A DNA stretch of 63,270 nucleotides from Cyanobium sp. T1B-Tous (GTDB lineage: Bacteria; Cyanobacteriota; Cyanobacteriia; PCC-6307; Cyanobiaceae): assembly GCF_024345475.1 (NCBI RefSeq), contig NZ_JAGQBE010000007.1:1-63270 (forward strand), given 5' to 3'. The translations under genes and the position numbers were made by a program. Below, piece after piece: positions 54,880 to 63,090 of the stretch (positions within the stretch are counted from its first letter, which is position 1; the number at the start of each line of letters is the position of its first letter). The notes beneath the pieces are model-generated. The model did no database searches, had not been told where the DNA came from, and saw only the letters and a list, made by a program, of their open reading frames with translations.

Positions 54880-55300
54880 GGTTCCAGCCAGCACGGGCGA
54901 GGGCCCGCTGAGCCCGGCCGAACTGGCCGAGCTGGAATCGACCCTGCTGCCAGGCCTCGAGCGCCACCACCTGCGCTTGCTGGCCCACGGCTTGCGCACC
55001 CTCCAGGCCATCGCCACCGCCGACACCACCGACGACGACGGCCCACGGCCCCAGAGCGGGGCCCTGCCCACCCTCGATGCCATCCGCGCCTGGACGGCGC
55101 ACCAGCCTTCGATCGCCACCGACACGGCCTTCATCGAGGCCCTCAGCGGCCAACTGCAGGCCACCGGCTTTCAACTGGCCCAGCTGGCCGCGGAGCTGGA
55201 TCGCCCTCCCCTCAGCCTGGAATTGGGCGACCTCACCGCCTGGGCCACCCGGGAGGCGAACCAACGCCTCAGCCAGCCCCCGCCTGGGGCCAGCCCCTAG
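54869..55300 (+). CDS. Hypothetical protein coupled to sufR
   Basis: 143 residues from a GTG at 54869, overlapping the sufR stop by 11 nt. Leu/Ala-rich and probably all-helical, with no membrane segment and no cysteine. No domain was recognised. The overlap suggests co-expression with sufR, so a role in Fe-S homeostasis is possible but unsupported. It is convergent with the EamA gene (4-nt overlap). Confidence 0.65.
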   Translation: MTAEVPASTGEGPLSPAELAELESTLLPGLERHHLRLLAHGLRTLQAIATADTTDDDGPRPQSGALPTLDAIRAWTAHQPSIATDTAFIEALSGQLQATGFQLAQLAAELDRPPLSLELGDLTAWATREANQRLSQPPPGASP

Positions 55301-56178
55301 GACAGCGCCACCAGCACCACCCCCGCCAGGGCCAGCAGGGCCGCCCCAACGCCCAGCGCTCCAGGCCGGTCTCCCTCCAGGGGGGCCAGCGGCACCGCCA
55401 TCACGGGCGCGGTGGCCAGCAGGGCCACCGCCAGCCCGCCAGGCAAGGAGGCCAGGGCAAGCTGCTGCAAGCCGATGCCCGCCGTGGTGCCCAGCAGGGT
55501 GGCCACCAGCACCAGGGGCCAGCGCCTGGTGTTCGGCCGGGGCCGCGGCCGGCGCAGGTGGCCCCAGAGGCGCCCCGTCAGCGGCAACAACACCAGGGTG
55601 GCCGCCGCCAGCCGCAGGGTGGAGGCCAGCCACGGATCCAGGGCCGAAGCCCGTAGGGCGGCGCGGGCCAGGAGGGCGCCGGCACCCCCACACCCCAGGG
55701 CCGCCAGGGCCAGCACCACCCCCAGCCGCAGCTCCGCCACTCCCCCTGGCGAGCGATCGGGACGCTGCAGGGCCACCAGCAGCACCGCCAGGCTGATCAG
55801 GCCGATGCCCAGCCACTGCTGCGGCCCGGGCACCTCCGCCAGCAGCAGGCTGCCCGCCGCCGCCGTCACGGCCGGCCCCCCGGCGTCAAAGGTGAGGGTG
55901 CGGCGGGTGCCCAACCGGCGCAGGGCAGCGAAATAGAAGCTGTCGCCCAGGGCGATGCCCAGCACCCCACTGAGCAGCAGCAACAGGGTGGGCCCCGCCG
56001 GCAGGGAAGCGGCAGCCCCAACCAGCAGGGGCAGCTGCAGGGTCAGGGCAATCAGATTTTTGAGCAGGTTGAGCTCGGCCGGGCCCAGCGAGGTGGGCAG
56101 GCGGCGCCAGAGGCTGCTGCTCACCGTCCAGCAGAGGGCGGCGAGCAGGGCCGCCGCCACGCCGATCGCCACCACCAC
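55297..56178 (-). CDS. EamA/DMT-superfamily transporter
   Basis: 293 residues from a GTG at 56178. Ten hydrophobic helices in two EamA repeats (about 5-135 and 150-290), with GDSFYFAALRRLGTRRTLTF in the first half and TTAGIGLQQLALASLPGGLAVALL in the second. Members export metabolites or amino acids; the substrate is unknown. Divergent from cpcS, with 44 nt between starts. Confidence 0.88.
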   Translation of the reverse strand: MVVAIGVAAALLAALCWTVSSSLWRRLPTSLGPAELNLLKNLIALTLQLPLLVGAAASLPAGPTLLLLLSGVLGIALGDSFYFAALRRLGTRRTLTFDAGGPAVTAAAGSLLLAEVPGPQQWLGIGLISLAVLLVALQRPDRSPGGVAELRLGVVLALAALGCGGAGALLARAALRASALDPWLASTLRLAAATLVLLPLTGRLWGHLRRPRPRPNTRRWPLVLVATLLGTTAGIGLQQLALASLPGGLAVALLATAPVMAVPLAPLEGDRPGALGVGAALLALAGVVLVALS

Positions 56179-56222
56179 TCCGCACCACGCCTTGCGATCA
56201 TCACGGCAACAACCGCGCCCCC

Positions 56223-56840
56223 GTGAGCGACACCCGTTCCGCGTCGATCCCCGATGCCCTCAGCTTCTTTCAACTGAGCTGCGGCCGCTGGCGCTCCCAG
56301 CGCAGCAGCCACCACCTGCTGCACCGGCGCGCTGAAGCGGGGGGCTCCTTCATCGAGGTGGTGGAACTGGACGCCCACGACCCCCGTCTGATCGCCATCG
56401 CCGAACTGCACGGCGAAGACCCCGGCCGTCTTGTGGGCGGCTGCCGGGTCACCTGGAACGCCTCGATGGCCTGGGACAAGGCCGGGGAAGCCCACGAGGG
56501 GGAGAGCGTGTTCGGCCTGATCCCCACCGATGAACGGGGTCGGGCAGGCCTGTTGCTGCGCGATCGGGGCTATGCCGAAACGGCTCCCGTGGCCGGGCAC
56601 TTCGCCATGGATGGGCGGGATGGCCTGCTGCTCACCACCAGCTACGAAACGATGAACAGCCTGGAGCGATTCAGCTTCGCCGGGCCGGATGTGCGGCTGC
56701 GCACCAGCACCGTGGAGGGCCTCTCCAACACGGCCTCGTTCTGCGTGGAAACCCGGGTGCTGGACGTGCCTGGCCCGGCCGCAGCCAGGGCAGCCGAAGA
56801 GCCCGCGGCGGGGGGCACGCTGTCGCCGCTGGGTTGGTGA
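56223..56840 (+). CDS. cpcS: Phycobiliprotein lyase, CpcS/CpeS type
   Basis: 205 residues from a GTG at 56223. S-type lyases attach phycocyanobilin to Cys-84-type sites of phycobiliproteins. Visible family motifs: FFQLSCGRWRSQRSSHHLLHRR, VGGCRVTWNASMAWD and TTSYETMNSLERFSFAGPDVRLRTSTVEG, with the conserved WRSQRSSH in the first strand. The lipocalin-like beta barrel is followed by a Pro/Ala tail. It precedes the phycobilisome linker cpcG by 91 nt. Confidence 0.9.
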   Translation: MSDTRSASIPDALSFFQLSCGRWRSQRSSHHLLHRRAEAGGSFIEVVELDAHDPRLIAIAELHGEDPGRLVGGCRVTWNASMAWDKAGEAHEGESVFGLIPTDERGRAGLLLRDRGYAETAPVAGHFAMDGRDGLLLTTSYETMNSLERFSFAGPDVRLRTSTVEGLSNTASFCVETRVLDVPGPAAARAAEEPAAGGTLSPLGW

Positions 56841-56900
56841 CGAACGTTACGGACTGTGAGCCCTGCCTGAGGCGGCCGAACCCAGGCCCAGCCGCACTTC

Positions 56901-56906
56901 TACCAT
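56901..56906 (+). promoter_or_regulatory. Putative -10 element of cpcG
   Basis: TACCAT lies 25 nt before the GTG start of cpcG. The match to TAnnnT is fair; no -35 was identified. Confidence 0.25.
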
Positions 56907-56931
56907 CTGCAACGACGGATGCTGATGTCGT

Positions 56932-57696
56932 GTGGCCCTGCCCCTCCTGAAGTACGCGCCCACTACCAACAACTCGCGGGTCAACCCGCTGAGGGTGGGC
57001 TCGGATGAGGACCCGAAAGCCATGTCCATGGACAAGGCCATGGACCGCGAAAACCAGAAGTTCGTGATTGAAGCGGCCTACCGCCAGATCTTCTTCCACG
57101 CCTTCAAGGTCGACCGCGACCGCAGTCTGGAGTCGCAGCTACGCAATGGTCAGATCACGGTGCGGGATTTCATCCGCTCGCTGTGCCTGTCGGATACCTT
57201 TAATCGCAGCTTTTACAACCTCAACAGCAACTACCGGGTAGTCCGCCACCTGGTGGAGAAGCTGCTGGGTCGCACCACCCACGGCAAATCCGAAGAGATC
57301 GCCTGGTCGGCCGTGCTGATGACCCGCGGCGTCCGCGGCATGGTGGACGACATCCTCGACAGCCAGGAATACCTGGAAGCCTTCGGCTACGACACGGTTC
57401 CCTATCACCGCAACCGGGTGGTGGGCTCCCGGGACCTGGGCGAGACCCCGTTCAACATCACCAGCCCCCGCTACGAGGCCTACTACCGCGGCATCCTGGG
57501 CTTCCCCCAGGTGGTGTACACCGGTGGTGCCGCCAAGAGCATTCCGGCCCGGTCCCGCCAGCGCCGTGGTGGCTTCCCCGAGGACTATCTGCCCTGGGTG
57601 CGCAACCTGCCGGCCATGCGCAGCCAAGGTGGCGCCTCCGGCAACACCAGCATGGATTACCTCTCCAAGGTGCCCTACCGCAGCATCGGCCGCTGA
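56932..57696 (+). CDS. cpcG: Phycobilisome rod-core linker polypeptide CpcG
   Basis: 254 residues from a GTG at 56932. CpcG joins phycocyanin rods to the allophycocyanin core. The linker (PBS_linker_poly) domain spans about 20-180, with ENQKFVIEAAYRQIFFHAFK, ESQLRNGQITVRDFIRSL and the RNRVVGSRDLGETPFNI segment. The C-terminal region ends in KVPYRSIGR. A strong terminator follows directly. Confidence 0.97.
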   Translation: MALPLLKYAPTTNNSRVNPLRVGSDEDPKAMSMDKAMDRENQKFVIEAAYRQIFFHAFKVDRDRSLESQLRNGQITVRDFIRSLCLSDTFNRSFYNLNSNYRVVRHLVEKLLGRTTHGKSEEIAWSAVLMTRGVRGMVDDILDSQEYLEAFGYDTVPYHRNRVVGSRDLGETPFNITSPRYEAYYRGILGFPQVVYTGGAAKSIPARSRQRRGGFPEDYLPWVRNLPAMRSQGGASGNTSMDYLSKVPYRSIGR

Positions 57697-57719
57697 GGCC
57701 TTGCGGCAGCAGCAGTTCA

Positions 57720-57742
57720 GGCGGCCCCAGGGCCGCCTTTTT
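57720..57742 (+). terminator. Intrinsic terminator after cpcG
   Basis: GGCGGCCC (57720-57727) and GGGCCGCC (57730-57737) form a long GC stem followed by TTTTT (57738-57742), 24 nt after the cpcG stop. Confidence 0.85.
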
Positions 57743-57849
57743 CATGGCCGCCAGGGCGCCCCAGCGGTCAGTGGATGCTGACGGCTGGCGGCAAAGCCGA
57801 CCGGGGATGGGAAAGTCATTCACACTGATCCCAAAAGAAATCTGTCGCT

Positions 57850-58920
57850 GTGACCCAGGCCCTCACCTCCTTGGCCCGCATGACCCTGCGGCAGCTCCGC
57901 CAGGTCGCCAGTGACCTGGGGGTGAGCCTGTACAGCCGCAAATCCAAGGACGAATTGCTGGAGGCCATCAACCAGCGGCAGGACGACACGCCCCGGAGCC
58001 TCAAGGCGATTGAGGCCGAGCTCCCCCCTGCTCCCCGGCCCAGTTTGGCCCACACCAATGTGGTGTTCCTGCCCCGCGACCCCCAGTGGGCCTACGTGTT
58101 CTGGGAAATCTCCGAAGCCGACCGGGCCCAGGCCCTGGCCTCCGGTGCCTCCCAGCTGTGCCTGCGGGTGGCCGATGTGACCGGTCTGGCCGGAGGCTCC
58201 GCCCACCCCCACACCCTGCAGGAAGTGGTGGTGGATAGCTATGCCACCGAGTGGTACCTGCCGGTGCCCCTGAGCGACCGCGACTACCGGGTGGAATTGG
58301 GCTACCGCAAGGGATCCGGCGGCGGCTGGATTTCCCTGGCCTTCTCGTCGGTGGCCCGGGTGCCCGCCCTGCACCCCAGCGAACAGATCCTCGATCAGTT
58401 CGTGCCCTTCTCGCTGGACACCGCTCCCTCCACCCTGCCCACGCCGATGGAAGCGGCCGATTCCGGCCTGCACGAGCGCCTCTACCAAACTGCAACGGCC
58501 CGCTGGCGCCGTTTGGGTCGTGGTTCCGAGGCCTTCCACGAGTTGGAAGAGGCTGGGATCGACACCAGCGAACTGAACGCCTCCGGCGCCGGCCTCTGGG
58601 CCAGTGGCCGCAACGAGTCGGGCCGGGGTGGCGTGGCCGCCCGGCAGCGCTCCTTCTGGCTGGTGGCTGACGCCGAGCTGATCGTTTACGGCGCCACCGA
58701 TCCGGCGGCGCGCCTCACCATCGGCGGCGAAGAGGTGCCCCTCTCCGCCGACGGCACCTTCCGGGTGCAGGTGCCCTTCCGCGACGGCCAGCAGCTCTAT
58801 CCGATCGAAGCCGTGGCGGCCGATGGCGAGCAGAAGCGCAACATCACCCTGGAGTTCAGCCGCTCCACCCCGGAAGACAACAGCAACCCCGCCGACAAGG
58901 CGGTGAACGAGTGGTTCTGA
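57850..58920 (+). CDS. DUF4912 protein with N-terminal Rho_N/SAP-like motif
   Basis: 356 residues from a GTG at 57850. The N-terminal helical module (MTLRQLRQVASDLGVSLYSRKSK, about 11-40) resembles the Rho_N/SAP nucleic-acid-binding motif. The DUF4912 domain follows (about 65-190: VVFLPRDPQWAYVFWEIS, RDYRVELGY). A C-terminal beta domain resembling a second copy lies at about 270-345 (ADAELIVYGATDPAARLTIGG). The function is unknown. It is followed after 8 nt by a small membrane protein. Confidence 0.82.
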   Translation: MTQALTSLARMTLRQLRQVASDLGVSLYSRKSKDELLEAINQRQDDTPRSLKAIEAELPPAPRPSLAHTNVVFLPRDPQWAYVFWEISEADRAQALASGASQLCLRVADVTGLAGGSAHPHTLQEVVVDSYATEWYLPVPLSDRDYRVELGYRKGSGGGWISLAFSSVARVPALHPSEQILDQFVPFSLDTAPSTLPTPMEAADSGLHERLYQTATARWRRLGRGSEAFHELEEAGIDTSELNASGAGLWASGRNESGRGGVAARQRSFWLVADAELIVYGATDPAARLTIGGEEVPLSADGTFRVQVPFRDGQQLYPIEAVAADGEQKRNITLEFSRSTPEDNSNPADKAVNEWF

Positions 58921-58928
58921 ACCGCACC

Positions 58929-59111
58929 ATGGATCTGAAACGCACCGCCGTAGCCCTCACCCCCATGGCTGGGGCCCTGGCCTTTCCCCTGATCGTGCCG
59001 GTGGTGCTGATGCGCCTTGGTCTGCCAGCGGCCATGCTCAGCGCCGTGCTCATCGGCACCGCCTGGTTTGTCGTGATGCTGCGCAGCGCCGAAATGCCCG
59101 GCCACCACTGA
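58929..59111 (+). CDS. Small two-helix membrane protein
   Basis: 60 residues. Hydrophobic helices at about 8-28 and 35-52 with a short basic N-terminus (MDLKRTAVAL). The name is unknown; the 8-nt spacing after the DUF4912 gene suggests one operon. Confidence 0.7.
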   Translation: MDLKRTAVALTPMAGALAFPLIVPVVLMRLGLPAAMLSAVLIGTAWFVVMLRSAEMPGHH

Positions 59112-59143
59112 TTCAGCCAGGCCCCGGCCGAGCACCTGTGGGA

Positions 59144-59168
59144 ACCCTGAAGGGCGCCGCTTCAGGGT
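59144..59168. terminator. Stem-loop between the small membrane protein and the PLD-like gene
   Basis: ACCCTGAAG (59144-59152) and CTTCAGGGT (59160-59168) form a perfect 9-bp stem with a 7-nt loop (GGCGCCG). No T run follows. It could act as a terminator of the DUF4912 operon or as an RNA-stability element. Confidence 0.45.
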
Positions 59169-59237
59169 CCTATCGGCAACCTTCACCCCCGCCGGGCCGC
59201 CCCTGGGCCGTTCGGCTGGTGCGCCCTGCTGGCTGCG

Positions 59238-60557
59238 GTGATCAGTGGCTGCAGTGCTGAGGCCCAGCTGCTGGGCCAGCCCGCCCGGCCCAAGCCGCTG
59301 CCCGAGGGCATCGAGCTGGCCTTCAATCACCGCGAAACCAGCCGCTACCGCAGCCCCATCAGCGGCCAGTGGCGCCAGGGCGACGACCTGGAGGCCTTCG
59401 TGTTGGCGAGCATCCGCGCGGCCCGGCGGGAAATCCTGGTGGCGGTGCAGGAGCTGTCGCTGCCGCAGGTGGCCGAAGCCCTGGCGGCGCGGCACCGCGA
59501 GGGGCTGACGGTGAAGGTGGTGCTGGAAAACACCTACAGCACCCCCTGGAGCCAGGAGCACCCGGCCGATCTGGTGCCCCATCAGCGCACCCGCCATGAA
59601 CAGCTCAAGGCCCTGGGCTGGGGGGATGCGGTGGCGATCCTGCAACGGGCCGGCGTGCCCGTGATCGACGACACCGCCGACGGCAGCGCGGGCAGTGGCC
59701 TGATGCACCACAAATTCATGGTGGTCGACCGGGCGGTAGTGGTAACCGGCTCGGCCAATTTCACGCCCTCCTGCATCCACGGCGATCCCGGCGCCGAGCG
59801 CAGCCGCGGCAACGTGAACCACCTACTGCGGCTACGCAGCCACGAGCTAGCCGGCGCCTTTGCCGCCGAATTCGAGCGCATGTGGGGCGATGGGCCCGGT
59901 GGGCTGACTGACAGCCGCTTCGGGCTGGGCAAGGGCGGCGGCGGCCCCCAGCAGCTGATGGTGGGGGCAACACCCGTGACGCTGGTGTTCGCGCCCCATC
60001 GCCGCAGCGATCCCCACCAGGGGCTGCGGCTGCTGGAGGAGCTGCTGTCGAGCAGCCGCAAACACCTGGACATGGCCCTGTTCGTGCTGTCGGAGCAGCG
60101 GCTGGCCGATGCCATGGCCCACCTGCAGGAGCAAGGGGTGACCATCCGGCTGCTGGCCGATCCCGGCTTCGCCAACCGGGCCTTCAGCGAGGTGCTCGAC
60201 CTGCTCGGCACCCAGCTGCCCGATCACCGCTGCGGCCTGGAGGCGGCGAACCGCCCCTGGCAGCGCCCCCTCGATGGGGTGGGCACACCGCGGCTGGCCA
60301 GTGGCGACAAGCTCCACCACAAAGTGGCTGTGATCGACCACCGCACCGTGATCACCGGCTCCTTCAACTGGAGCCCCTCGGCCGCCCATCAGAACGACGA
60401 AACCCTGCTCGTGTTCGACTCCCCCCTGCTCGCCGCGCACTTCACCGCCGAAATCGACCGGCTCTGGAAGGGGGCCGAGCTGGGCATCACCGAGCGGCTG
60501 GCCCGCAAGCAGGAGCGGCAGCGGAACCGGTGCGGCAGTGGGGTGCAACGCAGGTGA
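59238..60557 (+). CDS. Phospholipase D-like protein with lipobox-like N-terminus
   Basis: 439 residues from GTG 59238. Two HKD motifs characterise the PLD superfamily: HHKFMVVDRAVVVTGSANFTP (about 156-176) and HHKVAVIDHRTVITGSFNWSP (about 358-378), each with the conserved GS(x)N. The N-terminus has the lipobox-like VISGC, but the upstream hydrophobic stretch in the same frame lacks a legal start codon after the TGA at 59148, so the signal peptide may be truncated or begin at a non-standard codon. The lipid or nucleic acid substrate is unknown. Confidence 0.82.
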   Translation: MISGCSAEAQLLGQPARPKPLPEGIELAFNHRETSRYRSPISGQWRQGDDLEAFVLASIRAARREILVAVQELSLPQVAEALAARHREGLTVKVVLENTYSTPWSQEHPADLVPHQRTRHEQLKALGWGDAVAILQRAGVPVIDDTADGSAGSGLMHHKFMVVDRAVVVTGSANFTPSCIHGDPGAERSRGNVNHLLRLRSHELAGAFAAEFERMWGDGPGGLTDSRFGLGKGGGGPQQLMVGATPVTLVFAPHRRSDPHQGLRLLEELLSSSRKHLDMALFVLSEQRLADAMAHLQEQGVTIRLLADPGFANRAFSEVLDLLGTQLPDHRCGLEAANRPWQRPLDGVGTPRLASGDKLHHKVAVIDHRTVITGSFNWSPSAAHQNDETLLVFDSPLLAAHFTAEIDRLWKGAELGITERLARKQERQRNRCGSGVQRR

Positions 60558-60672
60558 GAGGCGAAGGGGATGGGCACACCAACCACCACCAGTAGGCCAT
60601 GTGAAAACCCTGAACACCACATCTGGTGATCTGCCCCTACGATCCGGCGGTGCGGACGGGTCAGCGACACCG

Positions 60673-61050
60673 ATGAAAACCCTGGTGAAGACCAGCAGCC
60701 TGATGAAGTCGCTGGCTGGCTCCCTGATCCTCCCGGCGGAGGACACCACCCCCGCCGCGCCGGTGGTGTACACCACAGCCATCCGCTGCGAGGGCAGCCT
60801 CAGCGAATCCCTCGCCGGCATCAGCCTCCTGGCCAACCAGCTCGGCTTCACCCACGCCCCGGAAACCCTCTACGCCGCCGACGGCCAGAGCGCCGCTTTC
60901 CACGCCGACCATGGCGCCCGCGCCGTGAGCCTGGCGGTGGAGTGCAACCCCCGCCAGCAGACCGTTTCCCTGGCGGTGAGCGGGCTCGACCACCAGGACG
61001 CCTTCGACACCTTCCACCAGGTGTCGAGCACCTTGTTCGGCGACTGCTGA
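60673..61050 (+). CDS. Hypothetical protein
   Basis: 125 residues from ATG 60673. Mixed alpha/beta composition with a Pro/Thr linker near 20-35 and two cysteines (RCEG and VECNP); it ends GDC. No signal peptide and no recognised domain. A TACGAT hexamer near 60637 could be a promoter -10. Confidence 0.55.
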   Translation: MKTLVKTSSLMKSLAGSLILPAEDTTPAAPVVYTTAIRCEGSLSESLAGISLLANQLGFTHAPETLYAADGQSAAFHADHGARAVSLAVECNPRQQTVSLAVSGLDHQDAFDTFHQVSSTLFGDC

Positions 61051-61111
61051 TCGGCAGCAGTCATCCAGGCGGGCCACCCCTACGCTGGGGCCTCCCCTCA
61101 GTGCTGTGGCC

Positions 61112-61378
61112 ATGGTCAGTGGAACGGAGCGTGCCTCGGATGCCCCACCGGCCTCCCGCAACACGTCGGCCACCCTGGATGCCATCCAGCTGATGCTGCG
61201 GGATCTGCACACCCGGCACGACGAAATCCGCCACCGCGCCGCCTTCCGCGGCTGCACCAAGGAGCTGCTGGCCGTGCAACAGGAGCTGGTGGAGTATCTC
61301 CTGGCCAAGAAAAGCCAGCTGATGGGGCATGTGGATCCGGTGAGCGGCGGCACGCGCAACTACAACTCCTTCGTTTGA
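61112..61378 (+). CDS. Hypothetical small helical protein
   Basis: 88 residues from ATG 61112 (GTG 61106 adds two). Helical, with the stretch LDAIQLMLRDLHTRHDEIRHRAA and a later KELLAVQQELVEYLLAKKSQL suggesting a coiled-coil hairpin. No family was recognised. Its stop overlaps the TTG start of the FAD monooxygenase (TTGA), so the two are coupled. Confidence 0.6.
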   Translation: MVSGTERASDAPPASRNTSATLDAIQLMLRDLHTRHDEIRHRAAFRGCTKELLAVQQELVEYLLAKKSQLMGHVDPVSGGTRNYNSFV

Positions 61379-62601
61379 GTGAGCCGCTGAACCCGGCCCC
61401 CAGGGTCGTGGTGGTGGGCGCCGGGCCGGCCGGTGCCTGCCTCGCCCTGCTGCTGGCCCGCGCCGGTGTGGCCGTCACCCTGGTGGAGGCCAGCACCAGC
61501 CTGCAACGCCAATTTCGCGGCGAAGCCCTGATGCCCTCGGGCCTGGAGGCCCTGGCCGCCATGGGGCTCAGCCACCTGCTGGCCGCCCTGCCCCAGCGGG
61601 CGCTCCAGGGCTGGCGCTTCGTGGTCAACGGCCGCCATCTGTTCACCGCCCGCGAACCCCTCGGCGGGGATCCCCAGCGGCCCTGCACCCTGGTGAGTCA
61701 GCCGGCCCTGCTGGAGGCCCTGCTGAAGCAGGCGTCCACCTCTCCCTGCTTCGCCCTGGAGCGGGGCCAGCCCGTGGTCGACCTGCTCTGGCGGGATGGT
61801 CGCGTGGCGGGTGTGCAGCTGCGCGGCGGGCACCAGCTCGAGGCCGACCTGGTGATCGGCGGCGATGGCCGCTCCTCCCTGCTGCGCCAGAAGGCCGCCC
61901 TGGAGTTGGAGGGAGCCCCCAGTGCCATCGATCTGCTCTGGTTCCAGCTGGCCTGCCCCGAACCCACGCCCCTGGACGGCTGCTTCACCACCCTGGTGGG
62001 CGCCGCAGGGGTGTTCAGCGCCTTCGAAAGCGCCGCCGGAGGCCTGCAAATCGGCTGGGTGCTGGCGAAGGGTGCCCCCGTGCCGGCCCTCGCCAGCGAC
62101 GGCTGGCTCGAGCGAATGGCCAGCCTGTGCCCACCCGAGCTGGCGGCCTGGCTGCGGCAGGGGCATGCCGGCCTCAGTGGCCCCACCCGCCTGGCGGTGC
62201 AGGTGGGGCTGGCGGCGCCGTGGTGGCGGCCGGGCCTGCTGCTGCTCGGGGATGCGGCCCACCCGATGAGTCCGGTGCGGGCCCAGGGGATCAACATGGC
62301 CCTGCGCGATGCCTGGGTGGCCAGCGTGCACCTGGTGCCCCTGCTCCGCAGCGGGGCCACCGGAGCCGCCCTCGATCGGGGGCTGGCCGCCATCGCGGCG
62401 GAGCGGCAACCGGAAATCGCCGCGCTGCAGCACCTCCAGGCCGCCGAGGCCAGCCGGGGCGAGCTGCTGCGCGATCAGGCCTGGCTCCGCTGTGGCCTGG
62501 CCCTGGCCGCCCCGATCGTGGGGCCTGCGGTCGCCGCCCACTGGATCCACCAGCAGCAGCCGCTGCGCCAGGGGCTGGCGACGCTGCCGGCCCCGCCATG
62601 A
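61375..62601 (+). CDS. FAD-dependent monooxygenase (PHBH/ubiquinone-hydroxylase fold)
   Basis: 408 residues from a TTG at 61375. Rossmann GxGxxG in VVVGAGPAGACLALLLARAG, DG motif VIGGDGRSSLLR and GD motif LLGDAAHPMSPVRAQGINMALRDA mark the aromatic/quinone hydroxylase group (UbiH, PHBH, UbiF). The substrate cannot be given; in cyanobacteria such enzymes act on quinones or carotenoid-like molecules. It is coupled to the preceding small gene. Confidence 0.88.
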   Translation: MSEPLNPAPRVVVVGAGPAGACLALLLARAGVAVTLVEASTSLQRQFRGEALMPSGLEALAAMGLSHLLAALPQRALQGWRFVVNGRHLFTAREPLGGDPQRPCTLVSQPALLEALLKQASTSPCFALERGQPVVDLLWRDGRVAGVQLRGGHQLEADLVIGGDGRSSLLRQKAALELEGAPSAIDLLWFQLACPEPTPLDGCFTTLVGAAGVFSAFESAAGGLQIGWVLAKGAPVPALASDGWLERMASLCPPELAAWLRQGHAGLSGPTRLAVQVGLAAPWWRPGLLLLGDAAHPMSPVRAQGINMALRDAWVASVHLVPLLRSGATGAALDRGLAAIAAERQPEIAALQHLQAAEASRGELLRDQAWLRCGLALAAPIVGPAVAAHWIHQQQPLRQGLATLPAPP

Positions 62602-62623
62602 TGGGGGCCGCCCCGCTCACACC

Positions 62624-63082
62624 ATGGCTCCCCACCAGCTCCATCCCGCCACCGGTTTTGGCCTGGCCCCAGCCTTTGGCCGTGTGCTCAGCCTGGGACT
62701 GATGGTCGGCCTGGCCGCCCCCCTGCAGGCCGCCCCCCAGGATCCGCCCTACCCCTCGATGGAGCAGCTGCGCGACATCCAGCTCAACACCTTCATCTGC
62801 GGCCGGGAGAACACGGCCGAAAGTTGCGACAAGGCACGCACCATGGCCGATCCGCTGATGGACCATCCCCGCCTGGGGGCCAGCTGCAAGGACGCCATCT
62901 GGGCGATCCGGGAACGGGCCAAACCGGCGCCCACCAACACCTATGAGCGCCGCGAAGCCCTCAACCGGGCCGGTCAGGACGTGATGCCCTTCTGCAAACA
63001 GCAGACCCGCACGGTGGCCCCCAGCAAGGACAAGGACAAACCCCAACAGAAAAAGGGCTTCGGCCTGATTCAGGGCTCGTGA
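62624..63082 (+). CDS. Exported protein of unknown function
   Basis: 152 residues from ATG 62624. Signal peptide about 1-38 with cleavage near PLQAAPQ. The mature part has three regularly spaced cysteines (FICGRENTAESC and GASCKDAIW) and a fourth in MPFCKQQ, consistent with disulfides in the periplasm or lumen. The C-terminus is Lys-rich. No family was recognised. Confidence 0.65.
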   Translation: MAPHQLHPATGFGLAPAFGRVLSLGLMVGLAAPLQAAPQDPPYPSMEQLRDIQLNTFICGRENTAESCDKARTMADPLMDHPRLGASCKDAIWAIRERAKPAPTNTYERREALNRAGQDVMPFCKQQTRTVAPSKDKDKPQQKKGFGLIQGS

Positions 63083-63090
63083 GCTGAGCC

